Part shown: positions 55,100 through 63,313 of the stretch, piece after piece
How positions within the stretch are numbered: the stretch's first letter is position 1
How the letters are laid out: every line of letters starts with the position of its first letter
Assembly (NCBI GenBank): GCA_900169975.1
Contig: LT827126.1
Span: forward strand, 186,001-250,000
Direction of reading: 5' to 3'
DNA from: Pseudoflavonifractor sp. Marseille-P3106
GTDB taxonomy: Bacteria > Bacillota > Clostridia > Oscillospirales > Oscillospiraceae
Length of the DNA: 64,000 nt
Made by a program: the position numbers and the translations under genes
The notes under the pieces: generated by a model
Database searches by the model: none
Seen by the model: only the letters and a program-made list of their open reading frames with translations
What the model was told of the DNA's origin: nothing

Positions 55100-56731
55100 A
55101 TGGAGTGGATTCAAAATCCCAATCAGTATAAAAGCATTGAAGATGCGATTCTGGGCATGTCCGGGCAGACGGAGCTAGAGCTGCTGTCCCCGGATACTGT
55201 CCCGCCAGACTGCGTAGACGGCATCCCGGAAGCAGCCCGGGCGATTCAGTTCGCCATTGAAAATAAAATCCCCGTCAAAATTGTTGGGGACTACGACGTG
55301 GATGGGATTACCTCCACGGCCATCCTGACCAAACTGCTCAATTACTATGGAGTGGAGCCAAGCACCTACATTCCCAAGCGGTTCACGGACGGCTATGGGG
55401 TTTCTGAGAAAATCCTGGCTGGCGTAAAGAACACCCTCATCATCACAGTCGATAACGGCATTGCCGCCGGAGACGTTCTGGACAAGGCGGTGGAAGAAGG
55501 CCGAAACGGCGTCGTCGTCTTGGACCACCATCTGCCGGATGGCCGGGAGCCGAAGAACGCGATTGCGGTCGTGGACCCGTATCTACACCCTGACCTGAAC
55601 GAGTTTACAGAGTACTGCGGTGCGGGCCTGGCCTTCAAACTGGCTGAATACATGCTGCTGGACGAGCCACTGGCCATGGCGGAAAAGCTCCTGAATGATA
55701 TCCAGGTGCTTGCCTGCTTTGGCACGATTGCGGACTCTATGCCCCTGATTGGAGACAACCGGCGTATCGTTATGGACGGCATTGCCCTGGTGAACAGCGG
55801 CCGGGCCATGCTGTCGCAGGGCATTAGCCAGCTTCTCACCATCGGCTGCAATGGCAATGAGTTCTCTGTGGAGACGGTATCCTACAACATTGCTCCCCTT
55901 ATCAATGCCCCTGGACGGCTCTACAACGCCGGAGGCACATCTTCTTTGAAGATGCTCATGTGTGACGACCCGATTGAGGCCCAGACCTATGGGGCCAAGA
56001 TGGTTCAAATCAACAAGCAACGCCAGACTCAGGTGAGCACCTGGATGAAGAAAATCCAGGAGGCGCTGAGCAAGGCCCCAGACGAAATTGCTCCAGTCGT
56101 GGTCTTTGAACCTGAGATGCCGGAAGGACTGGTTGGCCTTGTCGCAGGGAAACTGGCCTCTACATATCACTGCCCGGCTATCGTCATGGTGCGGGGTGAG
56201 AATGGCATTGTGAAGGGGTCTGCCCGGACCTATGGGGAGTTCCACATCAAGGACATGCTGGACACCATGAGCAGTCTCTTTACGACCTATGGCGGCCACG
56301 CCGGGGCGGCGGGTATCTCGCTCATGCAGAGTGACATCGAAGAATTCCGGCAGAAGGTGCGGGCATATTTCAAGGACTACCAGACCTCCGGCGGCGGTGA
56401 GTACGTCCTGTACGATGTAGTATTGGCTCCTGAGGATGTGCCTGCGGCTCTGGAGGTTATCAAGAAGTACCAGCCCCTGGGCCAGGGGGTTCCCAATCCG
56501 GTGTGCCGCATCAATCAGTTTGCGGTCGATGCTCCGTTCTATATGGGAGCAGACAAGTCTCATATCAAATTCCCGGGCCAGAACTTCGCTGCTGTGGCAT
56601 TCGGCCTGGCTGGCCAGTATGTTCAGCAAGGGGAGCCAAAGTCCATTGATATGGTGGGTACGATTGGCGAGAACACATTTCAGGGCCGGACTACCACACA
56701 AATTATGCTGCAAGATTTTAAGCCCCATTAA
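55100..56731 (+). CDS. RecJ-like single-strand DNA exonuclease (DHH phosphoesterase)
   Basis: A 543-residue protein with DHH-family motifs GDYDVDGITSTAILTK, VLDHHLPD, ECGAGL-like EYCGAGLAFKLAE, and the DHHA1 motif TYGGHAGAAGISLM. It is shorter than host RecJ, as in phage-borne forms. Role: 5' to 3' resection in recombination or replication of the element. GGAGAGAGT precedes the ATG. Confidence 0.88.
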   Translation: MEWIQNPNQYKSIEDAILGMSGQTELELLSPDTVPPDCVDGIPEAARAIQFAIENKIPVKIVGDYDVDGITSTAILTKLLNYYGVEPSTYIPKRFTDGYGVSEKILAGVKNTLIITVDNGIAAGDVLDKAVEEGRNGVVVLDHHLPDGREPKNAIAVVDPYLHPDLNEFTEYCGAGLAFKLAEYMLLDEPLAMAEKLLNDIQVLACFGTIADSMPLIGDNRRIVMDGIALVNSGRAMLSQGISQLLTIGCNGNEFSVETVSYNIAPLINAPGRLYNAGGTSSLKMLMCDDPIEAQTYGAKMVQINKQRQTQVSTWMKKIQEALSKAPDEIAPVVVFEPEMPEGLVGLVAGKLASTYHCPAIVMVRGENGIVKGSARTYGEFHIKDMLDTMSSLFTTYGGHAGAAGISLMQSDIEEFRQKVRAYFKDYQTSGGGEYVLYDVVLAPEDVPAALEVIKKYQPLGQGVPNPVCRINQFAVDAPFYMGADKSHIKFPGQNFAAVAFGLAGQYVQQGEPKSIDMVGTIGENTFQGRTTTQIMLQDFKPH

Positions 56732-56765
56732 CGGGCCATTCCGATAGAAAGGAGGGGGGACCACC

Positions 56766-58781
56766 ATGAAGCTGTCCTACCTCGGGATTATGAAGGCAAA
56801 AGAACATCAGTTCAACCGTAAAGGCATCTACACCGTAGAGGACCTCGTGCGGTTCCTGCCTCGGAAATACAACGATTTCAGCCGGGAGACCGGCATCCTG
56901 CCGGAGGACCAGACCTCCTGCCTGATTGCCACGGTAACGCGGGTCAATTCCTACCACAACGGCACACCCATGATGATTGCGTTTTGCACCATCCAGCCGA
57001 CTGGCGAAAAACTGCTGGTCAAATGGTTCCGGCAGAACTATATGCTGAATAAAACCAGCGCCTGTGTTGGCCGCGATGTCTATATTTGTGCCAAGCTCGT
57101 CTACGACGAGAAGTACAAGAACTACTCCGCCACGATGCCGGAGCTGTTCGAGCCTAAAATCAGCGAAGGTAAGCGCATTCTGCCCGTCTATCCCAAGATT
57201 CCGGGTATGAGCGCGGAATATCTGACCGAGAAAATGCAGGTGGCTGTGGGTATCCCGGAGGCCACCTCTGAGACCTGCCCCTATGATTTGGTTGCGGAGG
57301 AGAAACTGCTCCCCATTCAGAAAGCCCTCTACTACCTGCATTTTCCCAAGACAATGGAGCAGATTCAGCAGGGGCAGGACCGTATGCTATTTGACGACCT
57401 CCTGTACTTTGCTCTGAACAACGAGTACGCTTCCCGGAACTCTGCCCTCGGCAGTGCCTTTTCTGTGAAAACGCTGGGTGCAGTCAACCGTATCATGGAG
57501 AGTCTGCCTTACAAACTGACCGCAGACCAGAAAACAGCGATTGATTCCATGATTGAGGACGCCCGGAGCGGAAAGCGCATCAATGCCCTCGTGCAGGGCG
57601 ACGTCGGCTGCGGCAAGACGATTGTGGCGTTTCTCCTGATGGCCGCCTTTGTCGATAGCGGATACCAGGCTGTCCTGATGGCTCCGACACAGGTGCTGGC
57701 CCGCCAGCACTATGAAGACCTGAAAGCTCTGGTAGAGCCTCTTGGATTCAAAGCAGTCTATCTAGGCGGGGCAGAGATGAAAGCCAAAGAGAAGAAGGCT
57801 GTGCTGGCGGCTATCGAGAGCGGGGAGGCTAACTTCGTGGTAGGCACCCACGCCATCATCAGCAAGAACGTGACTTATCACAATCTGGCCATTACTGTGG
57901 CGGATGAGGAACATAAGTTCGGCGTGGCCCAGCGGACTGCGCTCATTGAGAAAGCGGCCGCAGGGGTACACAGCATCACGATGAGTGCGACCCCGATTCC
58001 TCGCACCCTGGCCCAGGTCATCTATGGGACTGCTGTGCAGCTCTACACGATTGTGACGATGCCAGAGGGACGCAAGCCGGTCATCACAGGGATTGCCACT
58101 GATGAGAATAAGGTGTTCCGCTTTATCCTGAAAGAGACAAAGCGCGGCCACCAGACCTACGTTGTTTGCCCCATGATTGACCCCAGCGACGATGTAGAAG
58201 GTGTGCTGTCCGTAGAAGAAGTCAGCAGCATCTACCTGAAGGCACTCGGGCCGTACGGCGTTCGGATTGCTACTCTGACCGGCCGGAACAGTAAGGCGGA
58301 GACAGAGGAAATCATCTCAGACTTCAAGGACGGGAAGATTGATGTGCTCATCGCTACCACAGTTATCGAGGTAGGCGTCAATGTACCGAACGCGACGACT
58401 ATGGTCGTTACCAACGCCGAGCGGTTCGGTTTGTCCTCGCTGCATCAGCTCCGGGGCCGTGTTGGCCGCAGCAACCTTCAGTCTTACTGTGTCCTCCAGA
58501 GCACAGACCAGAGTGAGAAAGGCCGTATGCGCCTGGATGCGATGGTCCGAACGACAAATGGTTTTGAGATTGCGGAAGAAGACCTGAAAATCCGTGGTGC
58601 CGGTGACTTCCTTGGAACCCGGCAGAGCGGAGAGAACAAATACATGGCGCTCATGCTGGCCTATCCTGAAAAGTATAAGTATGCCCAGGAAATTGCAAAG
58701 CGGATTCTGGACGATGGAAAGCCTTGCAGAATGCTGGCTCGGGTCAAGAGCGAACAGGAAGCGGGTGTTTCTAGCATATGA
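56766..58781 (+). CDS. RecG-like ATP-dependent DNA helicase
   Basis: A 671-residue helicase that would process forks and junctions. An N-terminal wedge-like OB segment (FLPRKYNDFSRETGILPEDQ) comes before Walker A QGDVGCGKTIVAF, Walker B VADEEHKFGVAQRT, and the motif QLRGRVGRSNLQSY; length and order match RecG. Host RecG is expected elsewhere, so this is an element-borne second copy. AAGGAGG precedes the ATG; its end overlaps the next gene (ATGA). Confidence 0.92.
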   Translation: MKLSYLGIMKAKEHQFNRKGIYTVEDLVRFLPRKYNDFSRETGILPEDQTSCLIATVTRVNSYHNGTPMMIAFCTIQPTGEKLLVKWFRQNYMLNKTSACVGRDVYICAKLVYDEKYKNYSATMPELFEPKISEGKRILPVYPKIPGMSAEYLTEKMQVAVGIPEATSETCPYDLVAEEKLLPIQKALYYLHFPKTMEQIQQGQDRMLFDDLLYFALNNEYASRNSALGSAFSVKTLGAVNRIMESLPYKLTADQKTAIDSMIEDARSGKRINALVQGDVGCGKTIVAFLLMAAFVDSGYQAVLMAPTQVLARQHYEDLKALVEPLGFKAVYLGGAEMKAKEKKAVLAAIESGEANFVVGTHAIISKNVTYHNLAITVADEEHKFGVAQRTALIEKAAAGVHSITMSATPIPRTLAQVIYGTAVQLYTIVTMPEGRKPVITGIATDENKVFRFILKETKRGHQTYVVCPMIDPSDDVEGVLSVEEVSSIYLKALGPYGVRIATLTGRNSKAETEEIISDFKDGKIDVLIATTVIEVGVNVPNATTMVVTNAERFGLSSLHQLRGRVGRSNLQSYCVLQSTDQSEKGRMRLDAMVRTTNGFEIAEEDLKIRGAGDFLGTRQSGENKYMALMLAYPEKYKYAQEIAKRILDDGKPCRMLARVKSEQEAGVSSI

Positions 58782-59218
58782 GCAAGGCCCTGGATAGCGT
58801 ACTAAATGTGAGAGAAGAGTTTTGGGATATACCATACCTCATGGGTAGATACGGCGTGAGTAGAAGCACTCTGACAGGGACGTTTTTTGCCTATGGGATA
58901 CCGAAGGAAAAGGTGGGAACGAAATATCTTTTTCTAAGCACCGAGGTGGTCTTATGGGAAATCACACGCGGGTATGTTCCATTCGGTAGAAAAGACCGTA
59001 TCGTATTGCCAGCATTCGCAGAGTACTCTGAAAAACTATACGAGGAAATATTGCGGGCGAAGGCAGAGAAAGATTTGACAAAAGTCGAACAGCTAAGGGC
59101 GGAAGGCCAACATTATGGAATTAAAAGTACAGGTAATTGGATAAATAGCAGTTGGGTGAATGTGGCAATAGGTGTTCTGTGCGCTCTTGTTTTAATAGCT
59201 GTTTTGCTCGAAATTTAA
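58778..59218 (+). CDS. HTH-domain protein with C-terminal membrane anchor
   Basis: A 146-residue protein of unknown family. Residues 18-60 resemble an excisionase/MerR-like helix-turn-helix (IPYLMGRYGVSRSTLTGTFF, KEKVGTKYLFLSTEVVLW), followed by an acidic helical linker (YSEKLYEEILRAKAEKDLTK) and a single C-terminal helix (WVNVAIGVLCALVLIAVLL). A DNA-binding domain anchored to the membrane is unusual and could tether element DNA, but that is inference. It overlaps the RecG gene by 4 bases. Confidence 0.6.
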   Translation: MSKALDSVLNVREEFWDIPYLMGRYGVSRSTLTGTFFAYGIPKEKVGTKYLFLSTEVVLWEITRGYVPFGRKDRIVLPAFAEYSEKLYEEILRAKAEKDLTKVEQLRAEGQHYGIKSTGNWINSSWVNVAIGVLCALVLIAVLLEI

Positions 59219-59257
59219 GGAGGCAGTTCCCACCTTTGTCCTAGAGGTGATTAGACT

Positions 59258-60061
59258 ATGCAGTATCGATTTATCATTCAGAAAAACCGGGATGGAACCA
59301 TGAGTGCGGACTGTGCCACGGTCTGTGAAGTGCTCAAAGAGCAGAACTGGCTGCATCAGGATGAGGCTCCTTATCTGATGCAGTTGAAGACCTTTGAGAG
59401 TATGAAGCGGGACATGTTCCCGTATCTGACAGACCCCGGTGTATTCGAGGTCCCGGTGGGGAGCATTGAGTTCGTTGAGGCATATCTCCGAAAGATGTAC
59501 GGCATAGAAAAGATGGTGCCCCTGCTCGTCCCAATCCAACTGGACATCCCGGAATACCTTGGCCGTAAAGATGCGCTCGTGAGCAGCAAATCGGAACTGC
59601 GGGACAAGGCCAGCGAGTGGGAAGCAGAGGAAATCTTTCTGAAAAGCGCATCGCAACTCAAATGCGACTACACCGGGGTCTATGATATTAGAAAGGATAC
59701 GTTGCCATCCGATAAGGAAATGTATATCTCGGAGGTGCTGAACATCTTTTCGGAGTGGCGGGTGTTCGTATTCAATGAACGGATTGCCGGAGTCAAGCAC
59801 TACCTGGGAGACCCTTGGGTTATGCCGGATAAGTCCGTGGTCTATCAAATGGTGAGGGAGTACACCTCCTGCCCGGCCGCCTATACGCTGGATGTAGCGG
59901 TTGCCGCAGACCTTTATTCTGGAAAACCGTCTACTGTCGTGATTGAAGTGCATCCGTTCGTTTCGTGCGGGCTTTACGGCTTTGAGGGCAAGGAACTTCC
60001 CAAGATGCTTATTCAGGGCTTTCGCTGGGTCACGGAATTTTTGAGCACTGAGACAATTTAA
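59258..60061 (+). CDS. ATP-grasp-like protein (DUF4343 type)
   Basis: A 267-residue protein with ATP-grasp fold features: FLKSASQLKCDYTGVYDIR (ATP-binding Lys), ISEVLNIFSEWRVFVFNERI, and VVIEVHPFVSCGLYGF near the end (metal-binding Glu). ATP-grasp ligases of this group include peptide and polyphosphate-like ligases found in phages and mobile elements; substrate unknown. GAGGTGA precedes the ATG. Confidence 0.65.
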   Translation: MQYRFIIQKNRDGTMSADCATVCEVLKEQNWLHQDEAPYLMQLKTFESMKRDMFPYLTDPGVFEVPVGSIEFVEAYLRKMYGIEKMVPLLVPIQLDIPEYLGRKDALVSSKSELRDKASEWEAEEIFLKSASQLKCDYTGVYDIRKDTLPSDKEMYISEVLNIFSEWRVFVFNERIAGVKHYLGDPWVMPDKSVVYQMVREYTSCPAAYTLDVAVAADLYSGKPSTVVIEVHPFVSCGLYGFEGKELPKMLIQGFRWVTEFLSTETI

Positions 60062-60065
60062 ATAG

Positions 60066-60093
60066 GTGCCAAGGTGCTTAAGCACCTTGGCAC
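60066..60093. repeat. 28-bp perfect palindrome with AAGCACC half-sites
   Basis: Arm GTGCCAAGGTGCTT followed by its exact reverse complement with no spacer. It lies in the short gap between the ATP-grasp and SprT-like genes and shares the GTGCTT/AAGCAC core with other element sites. Confidence 0.7.
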
Positions 60094-60165
60094 TGTCAAT
60101 TCAAAATTTGCTTCCGCGTCGAAAGAATGGCACAATAGTAACAAAAAGTGCGGTAGGTGGTCAAA

Positions 60166-60732
60166 ATGTTCTTTCAGACGCAGGAAATTCAAAAAGAGTA
60201 CCGCAGATTGGATGGGATTTGCGGCCTTGACACAACCTATATGCCAATTAAGCGATACAGGCAAAAGGGGAAAACAGTGGCTATGTGTGAGTTCACCAGC
60301 CACAGCGCCATCCCAGTTCAGTTCATGTTCAACCTCTATTATCTGGACTGGCTGCCAGAGACAGACTGCATAGATGTTATCCGACACGAGTACGCCCATG
60401 CGGCGGCCGCGTTGCTTTTTGGCCCGGCATCGTTGAGAGGTTCCGGCCACGGGCCGCTGTGGCAGAGGGTATGCGCTATGGTCGACTGCAGGCCGTCTCC
60501 TTATACCTATAACCTGAACGTGTTGGAGCCGCTGGCGACAAAGAAACAAGTGAAAGGCCCGACCTGCCTGGTCCAATGCTGCAGATGTGGTGCCATCACA
60601 GAACATGCGGAAGACAGCCGTATTGTGAAGGTGCTGAAATCCGGGCTGAACTCCTGGAACTATTCCTGCCCGAACTGCGGCGGGCTCAGATTCCGCCTGG
60701 CGGCCGATATACTGGAGGCGAAAAATGCGTAA
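60166..60732 (+). CDS. SprT-like zinc metalloprotease
   Basis: A 188-residue protein with the SprT zinc motif HEYAHAAAALLFG (HExxH) and the third ligand region SGHGPLWQRVCA, plus a C-terminal zinc ribbon (CCRCGAITEHAE, CPNCGG). SprT/SPRTN proteins cleave DNA-protein crosslinks in eukaryotes; element-borne forms are little studied. AGGTGG before the ATG decides the start; a GTG three codons earlier is an alternative. Confidence 0.82.
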   Translation: MFFQTQEIQKEYRRLDGICGLDTTYMPIKRYRQKGKTVAMCEFTSHSAIPVQFMFNLYYLDWLPETDCIDVIRHEYAHAAAALLFGPASLRGSGHGPLWQRVCAMVDCRPSPYTYNLNVLEPLATKKQVKGPTCLVQCCRCGAITEHAEDSRIVKVLKSGLNSWNYSCPNCGGLRFRLAADILEAKNA

Positions 60733-61309
60733 TACATTGCCGTTCATCATCTCATACATCCTGTCAGGCGGACTGCTGTTGGCTTTCTTCCTGAACCGGG
60801 AGAAATATGAATCAGCCAGAAAGTTTCGCTCCTTGGCTGGTCAACTCGCGGCTCTGCTTCTATTGGTCGTGGCGGCGGCCTTCATAGTGGTAAGCTGTTA
60901 TCATGTGACAGAACTCACCGCCGTGTATGAGGGGTGGGTCACGGTATTCCTTATCGGTTCGACCTTGTGCCTTTTTATCGGCGCGGTTATTGTTGAACTC
61001 AATAACCCGCCAGAGCGATACAGCATCCGGCGGCGGCACATCAAATATGCCCTCCAGAGTATGTCCGGTGGAATGGCCTTGCTCTTCCTGGCTGATGTGC
61101 TTCTGCAGTCATACAGCGGAATTTCTGCCGGTGAGGCCATCACATTCACCAATACATATCAGCCACTGTTTATCACCATGCTGCTGATAGCCAGCAGCGA
61201 GTTCTGGTGGAAGGGGGGACGGTATCTGGCATGGGCCTACCGTAACAGCGGCGCTTTGAAAGAGGGCGGCAAGGATATGAGAGAATTGCGGAAGTCCCTC
61301 AGGCGGTAA
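60725..61309 (+). CDS. Integral membrane protein of unknown function
   Basis: A 194-residue protein with about five hydrophobic segments (LPFIISYILSGGLLLAFFL, QLAALLLLVVAAAFIVVSCY, VFLIGSTLCLFIGAVIVEL, MALLFLADVLLQSY, PLFITMLLIASSEFWW). No motif is recognised. It overlaps the SprT-like gene by 8 bases and is the last gene of the operon before a terminator. Confidence 0.65.
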   Translation: MRNTLPFIISYILSGGLLLAFFLNREKYESARKFRSLAGQLAALLLLVVAAAFIVVSCYHVTELTAVYEGWVTVFLIGSTLCLFIGAVIVELNNPPERYSIRRRHIKYALQSMSGGMALLFLADVLLQSYSGISAGEAITFTNTYQPLFITMLLIASSEFWWKGGRYLAWAYRNSGALKEGGKDMRELRKSLRR

Positions 61310-61314
61310 TACGG

Positions 61315-61354
61315 AAAACAGGCGTTCTGAATTTAATCAGAACGCCTGTTTTTT
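61315..61354 (+). terminator. Terminator of the long element operon
   Basis: AAAACAGGCGTTCTGA / TCAGAACGCCTGTTTT, 16 bp perfect with loop ATTTAA, six T. Confidence 0.9.
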
Positions 61355-61369
61355 GCAAAGACCTGTATG

Positions 61370-61609
61370 TCAGCCAATCAGGGTGTGCCAGAGCTGTCCC
61401 AGGAACTCAAAGAGTTCATAGTAAAGGCCCGGAGCGAAGAAATAGAGTACAGCAAGCAGTCCGATAATGGAGAGAATAACGGACAGGCCGGTTTTGATTA
61501 GTTTCACCGCACATGAAATTGCCAAGACAGCGATGAAGATAGCAACGAGTTGGTCTGTTGTAAGGGTAGAAATGAAGGTCTTTGCACTTTCAAAAAATTG
61601 GGTGAGCAT
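61370..61609 (-). CDS. 79-residue two-helix membrane protein
   Basis: Encoded on the opposite strand to its neighbours. Hydrophobic segments QLVAIFIAVLAISCAVKLI and LSVILSIIGLLAVLYFFAPG. AAGGAGGG precedes the ATG. No family is recognised; size and topology resemble small phage or toxin-like membrane proteins, but that is only shape. Confidence 0.6.
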   Translation of the reverse strand: MLTQFFESAKTFISTLTTDQLVAIFIAVLAISCAVKLIKTGLSVILSIIGLLAVLYFFAPGLYYELFEFLGQLWHTLIG

Positions 61610-61730
61610 GGAAAACCCTCCTTTTCTACAAGATACCACATAGAAATAAAAAGGTCAAATAAATTGCATAATCCAATTTGATATGGTAGGCATCAGAGCA
61701 TGAGCACCTCTTGATAATAGTTAAGTATAA

Positions 61731-61762
61731 AAGTGCTTTGGCACAAAAGAACTAAAGCACTT
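61731..61762. promoter_or_regulatory. AAAGCAC palindrome before parA (candidate centromere or operator)
   Basis: AAGTGCTTT (61,731-61,739) and AAAGCACTT (61,754-61,762), 14 bases apart, immediately upstream of promoter 2. Position by a ParA/RHH pair fits an autoregulatory site or parS-like site. Confidence 0.6.
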
Positions 61763-61774
61763 AAGATTTTAATA

Positions 61775-61803
61775 TTGATTATTTTAATGTTATATGGTAT
61801 AAT
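61775..61803 (+). promoter_or_regulatory. Element promoter 2 (parA)
   Basis: TTGATT, 17-bp spacer ending ATATGG, TATAAT: same form as promoters 1 and 3. Confidence 0.78.
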
Positions 61804-61853
61804 ATTGTTACGGTGAGAAAATGGAAACCGAACTTTGAAAGGAGTGCTGCACC

Positions 61854-62615
61854 ATGAAAGTGATTTGTATTGCGAATCAGAAGGGCGGAGTCGCTAAGAC
61901 CGCAACTACCGCGATTCTGGCATCGGTTCTGAAGCAGAAGGGCAATCGGGTCCTGGCTATCGATATGGACCCGCAGGGAAGTTTGAGCAAGCAGGTCGGC
62001 GCTACGACCGAGGGCCATGAGGTCTATGAGGTTCTGAAAGGCAATGTGTCTGCAAGGGACGCTATCCAGCACCTGGAGCGGTTTGACATCCTGCCCACCA
62101 GTATCATTCTGGCCGGGCTGGAGGCGGAACTGATGACGGATGTAGGCAAGTATTTCAAACTGAGGGACGCGATTGAGGAAGCGAACCTCAAGGATGACTA
62201 CGACTACATCATCATTGACACGCCGCCCTCCCTCGGTGTCCCGACGGTCAACGCCATCGTGGCGGCAGATGGGATTCTCGTTCCCACGGACGCGGACTGC
62301 GACTCCATCAACGGCATCGTCCAGCTCAGTGATACCGTGCGGAATGTGAAGAAGTACTGCGGCGTCAACCCCGAAATCCTGGGGATTGTCTTCACCAAGT
62401 TTGACCCGCGTCAGAACAACAGCAAGACCATGCTGGAACTCGCTATGAGGGTTGCGGATATGCTCCACACCAAGGTGTTCCAGACGTTTATCCGTGGCGC
62501 TGTCGCGGTACGCGAGGCCAAGAGCAGTTCCAAGGACCTGGTTGTGAGCCGTCCCGACAGCAAGGTCGTCCTGGACTACACGTCCTTGGCCAACGAGATG
62601 CTCAAGGAGGTTTGA
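61854..62615 (+). CDS. parA: ParA-family partition ATPase
   Basis: A 253-residue Walker-type ATPase with deviant P-loop QKGGVAKTATTA, DMDPQGSLSKQVGA and IIDTPPSLGVPT motifs. It has no N-terminal HTH, so it is the short form that usually pairs with a small centromere-binding protein. Together with 62,618 it forms a type Ib-like partition pair, implying that the element exists as a free replicon at times. GGAG lies before the ATG; it ends just ahead of the partner's ribosome site. Confidence 0.9.
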   Translation: MKVICIANQKGGVAKTATTAILASVLKQKGNRVLAIDMDPQGSLSKQVGATTEGHEVYEVLKGNVSARDAIQHLERFDILPTSIILAGLEAELMTDVGKYFKLRDAIEEANLKDDYDYIIIDTPPSLGVPTVNAIVAADGILVPTDADCDSINGIVQLSDTVRNVKKYCGVNPEILGIVFTKFDPRQNNSKTMLELAMRVADMLHTKVFQTFIRGAVAVREAKSSSKDLVVSRPDSKVVLDYTSLANEMLKEV

Positions 62616-62617
62616 TT

Positions 62618-63094
62618 ATGGCACAGAATGAGAAGCCGAATGTCGACGACCTGTTTGCCAGGATGTTCGGCGGTACGAAGCCGGTGGAGGACACCCCTGG
62701 TGGAGAGGATAGGGAAGAGAATCCCCCGGCCAAAAAGACGGCGGCAAAGCCGCCTGCAAAGGCAAAGAAAGAGGTACAGCCTAAGCCGGAGAAGCCTACT
62801 GAGCCTCAGGAGGTGGCCGAGCCGCCTGCTCAGGAGCCAGCACCGAAGGCTAAGAGAGGGAGAAAGCCCGCTGCCAAGCAGGAAATCAGGTATTTTGGTG
62901 GCTCAAAGGTCAACAGCAATGGACGGGTGCATGTCTCCTACTGGCTTGACACACGGCTTGTCGCCGCGATTGACCGGCGGTGTGCCAGGGAACGGCTCCT
63001 GGGGCGGACCGGAGAGAAGTCCAGCGTGGTTGAATCTGCATTGGCTGAGTACCTGACGAAAGAGTTGGACGAAATTGACGACGAGCTGCTGTGA
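62618..63094 (+). CDS. Partition partner with C-terminal ribbon-helix-helix
   Basis: A 158-residue protein: acidic start (NVDDLFARMFGGTKPVED), a long Lys/Pro/Ala-rich linker (KKTAAKPPAKAKKEVQPKPE) with an AT-hook-like KRGRKPAAKQ, then a ribbon-helix-helix region (GRVHVSYWLDTRLVAAIDRR, RLLGRTGEKSSVVESALAEY). This matches small centromere-binding proteins that work with short ParA. AAGGAGG is seven bases before the ATG. Confidence 0.75.
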   Translation: MAQNEKPNVDDLFARMFGGTKPVEDTPGGEDREENPPAKKTAAKPPAKAKKEVQPKPEKPTEPQEVAEPPAQEPAPKAKRGRKPAAKQEIRYFGGSKVNSNGRVHVSYWLDTRLVAAIDRRCARERLLGRTGEKSSVVESALAEYLTKELDEIDDELL

Positions 63095-63119
63095 GTAGCC
63101 GGATATATTTGCCTCTGAG

Positions 63120-63154
63120 AGGGCCCTGTCACATCTAATGTGGCGGGGCCCTTT
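63120..63154 (+). terminator. Terminator of the parA operon
   Basis: AGGGCCCTGTCACAT / ATGTGGCGGGGCCCT stem with two G-U pairs, CTA loop, TTTGC. The cas5 gene therefore has its own start. Confidence 0.75.
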
Positions 63155-63222
63155 GCTATATTGAATTTGGATTTAGTTTTGTAGATTCCTGTGTGGCAGA
63201 AAAACTACCCACAAAATAAACA

Positions 63223-63251
63223 TTGACTAATATATTGATAAATGGTATAAT
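63223..63251 (+). promoter_or_regulatory. Element promoter 3 (cas5c)
   Basis: TTGACT, 17-bp spacer ending AAATGG, TATAAT. Forms a set with 54,308 and 61,775 and makes the cas gene an independent transcript. Confidence 0.8.
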
Positions 63252-63313
63252 ATTGCCGAAGTCAAGAGAGGACGAAATACACGCAAAAATTCTGCGAAAA
63301 GGAGTGATTCTAT

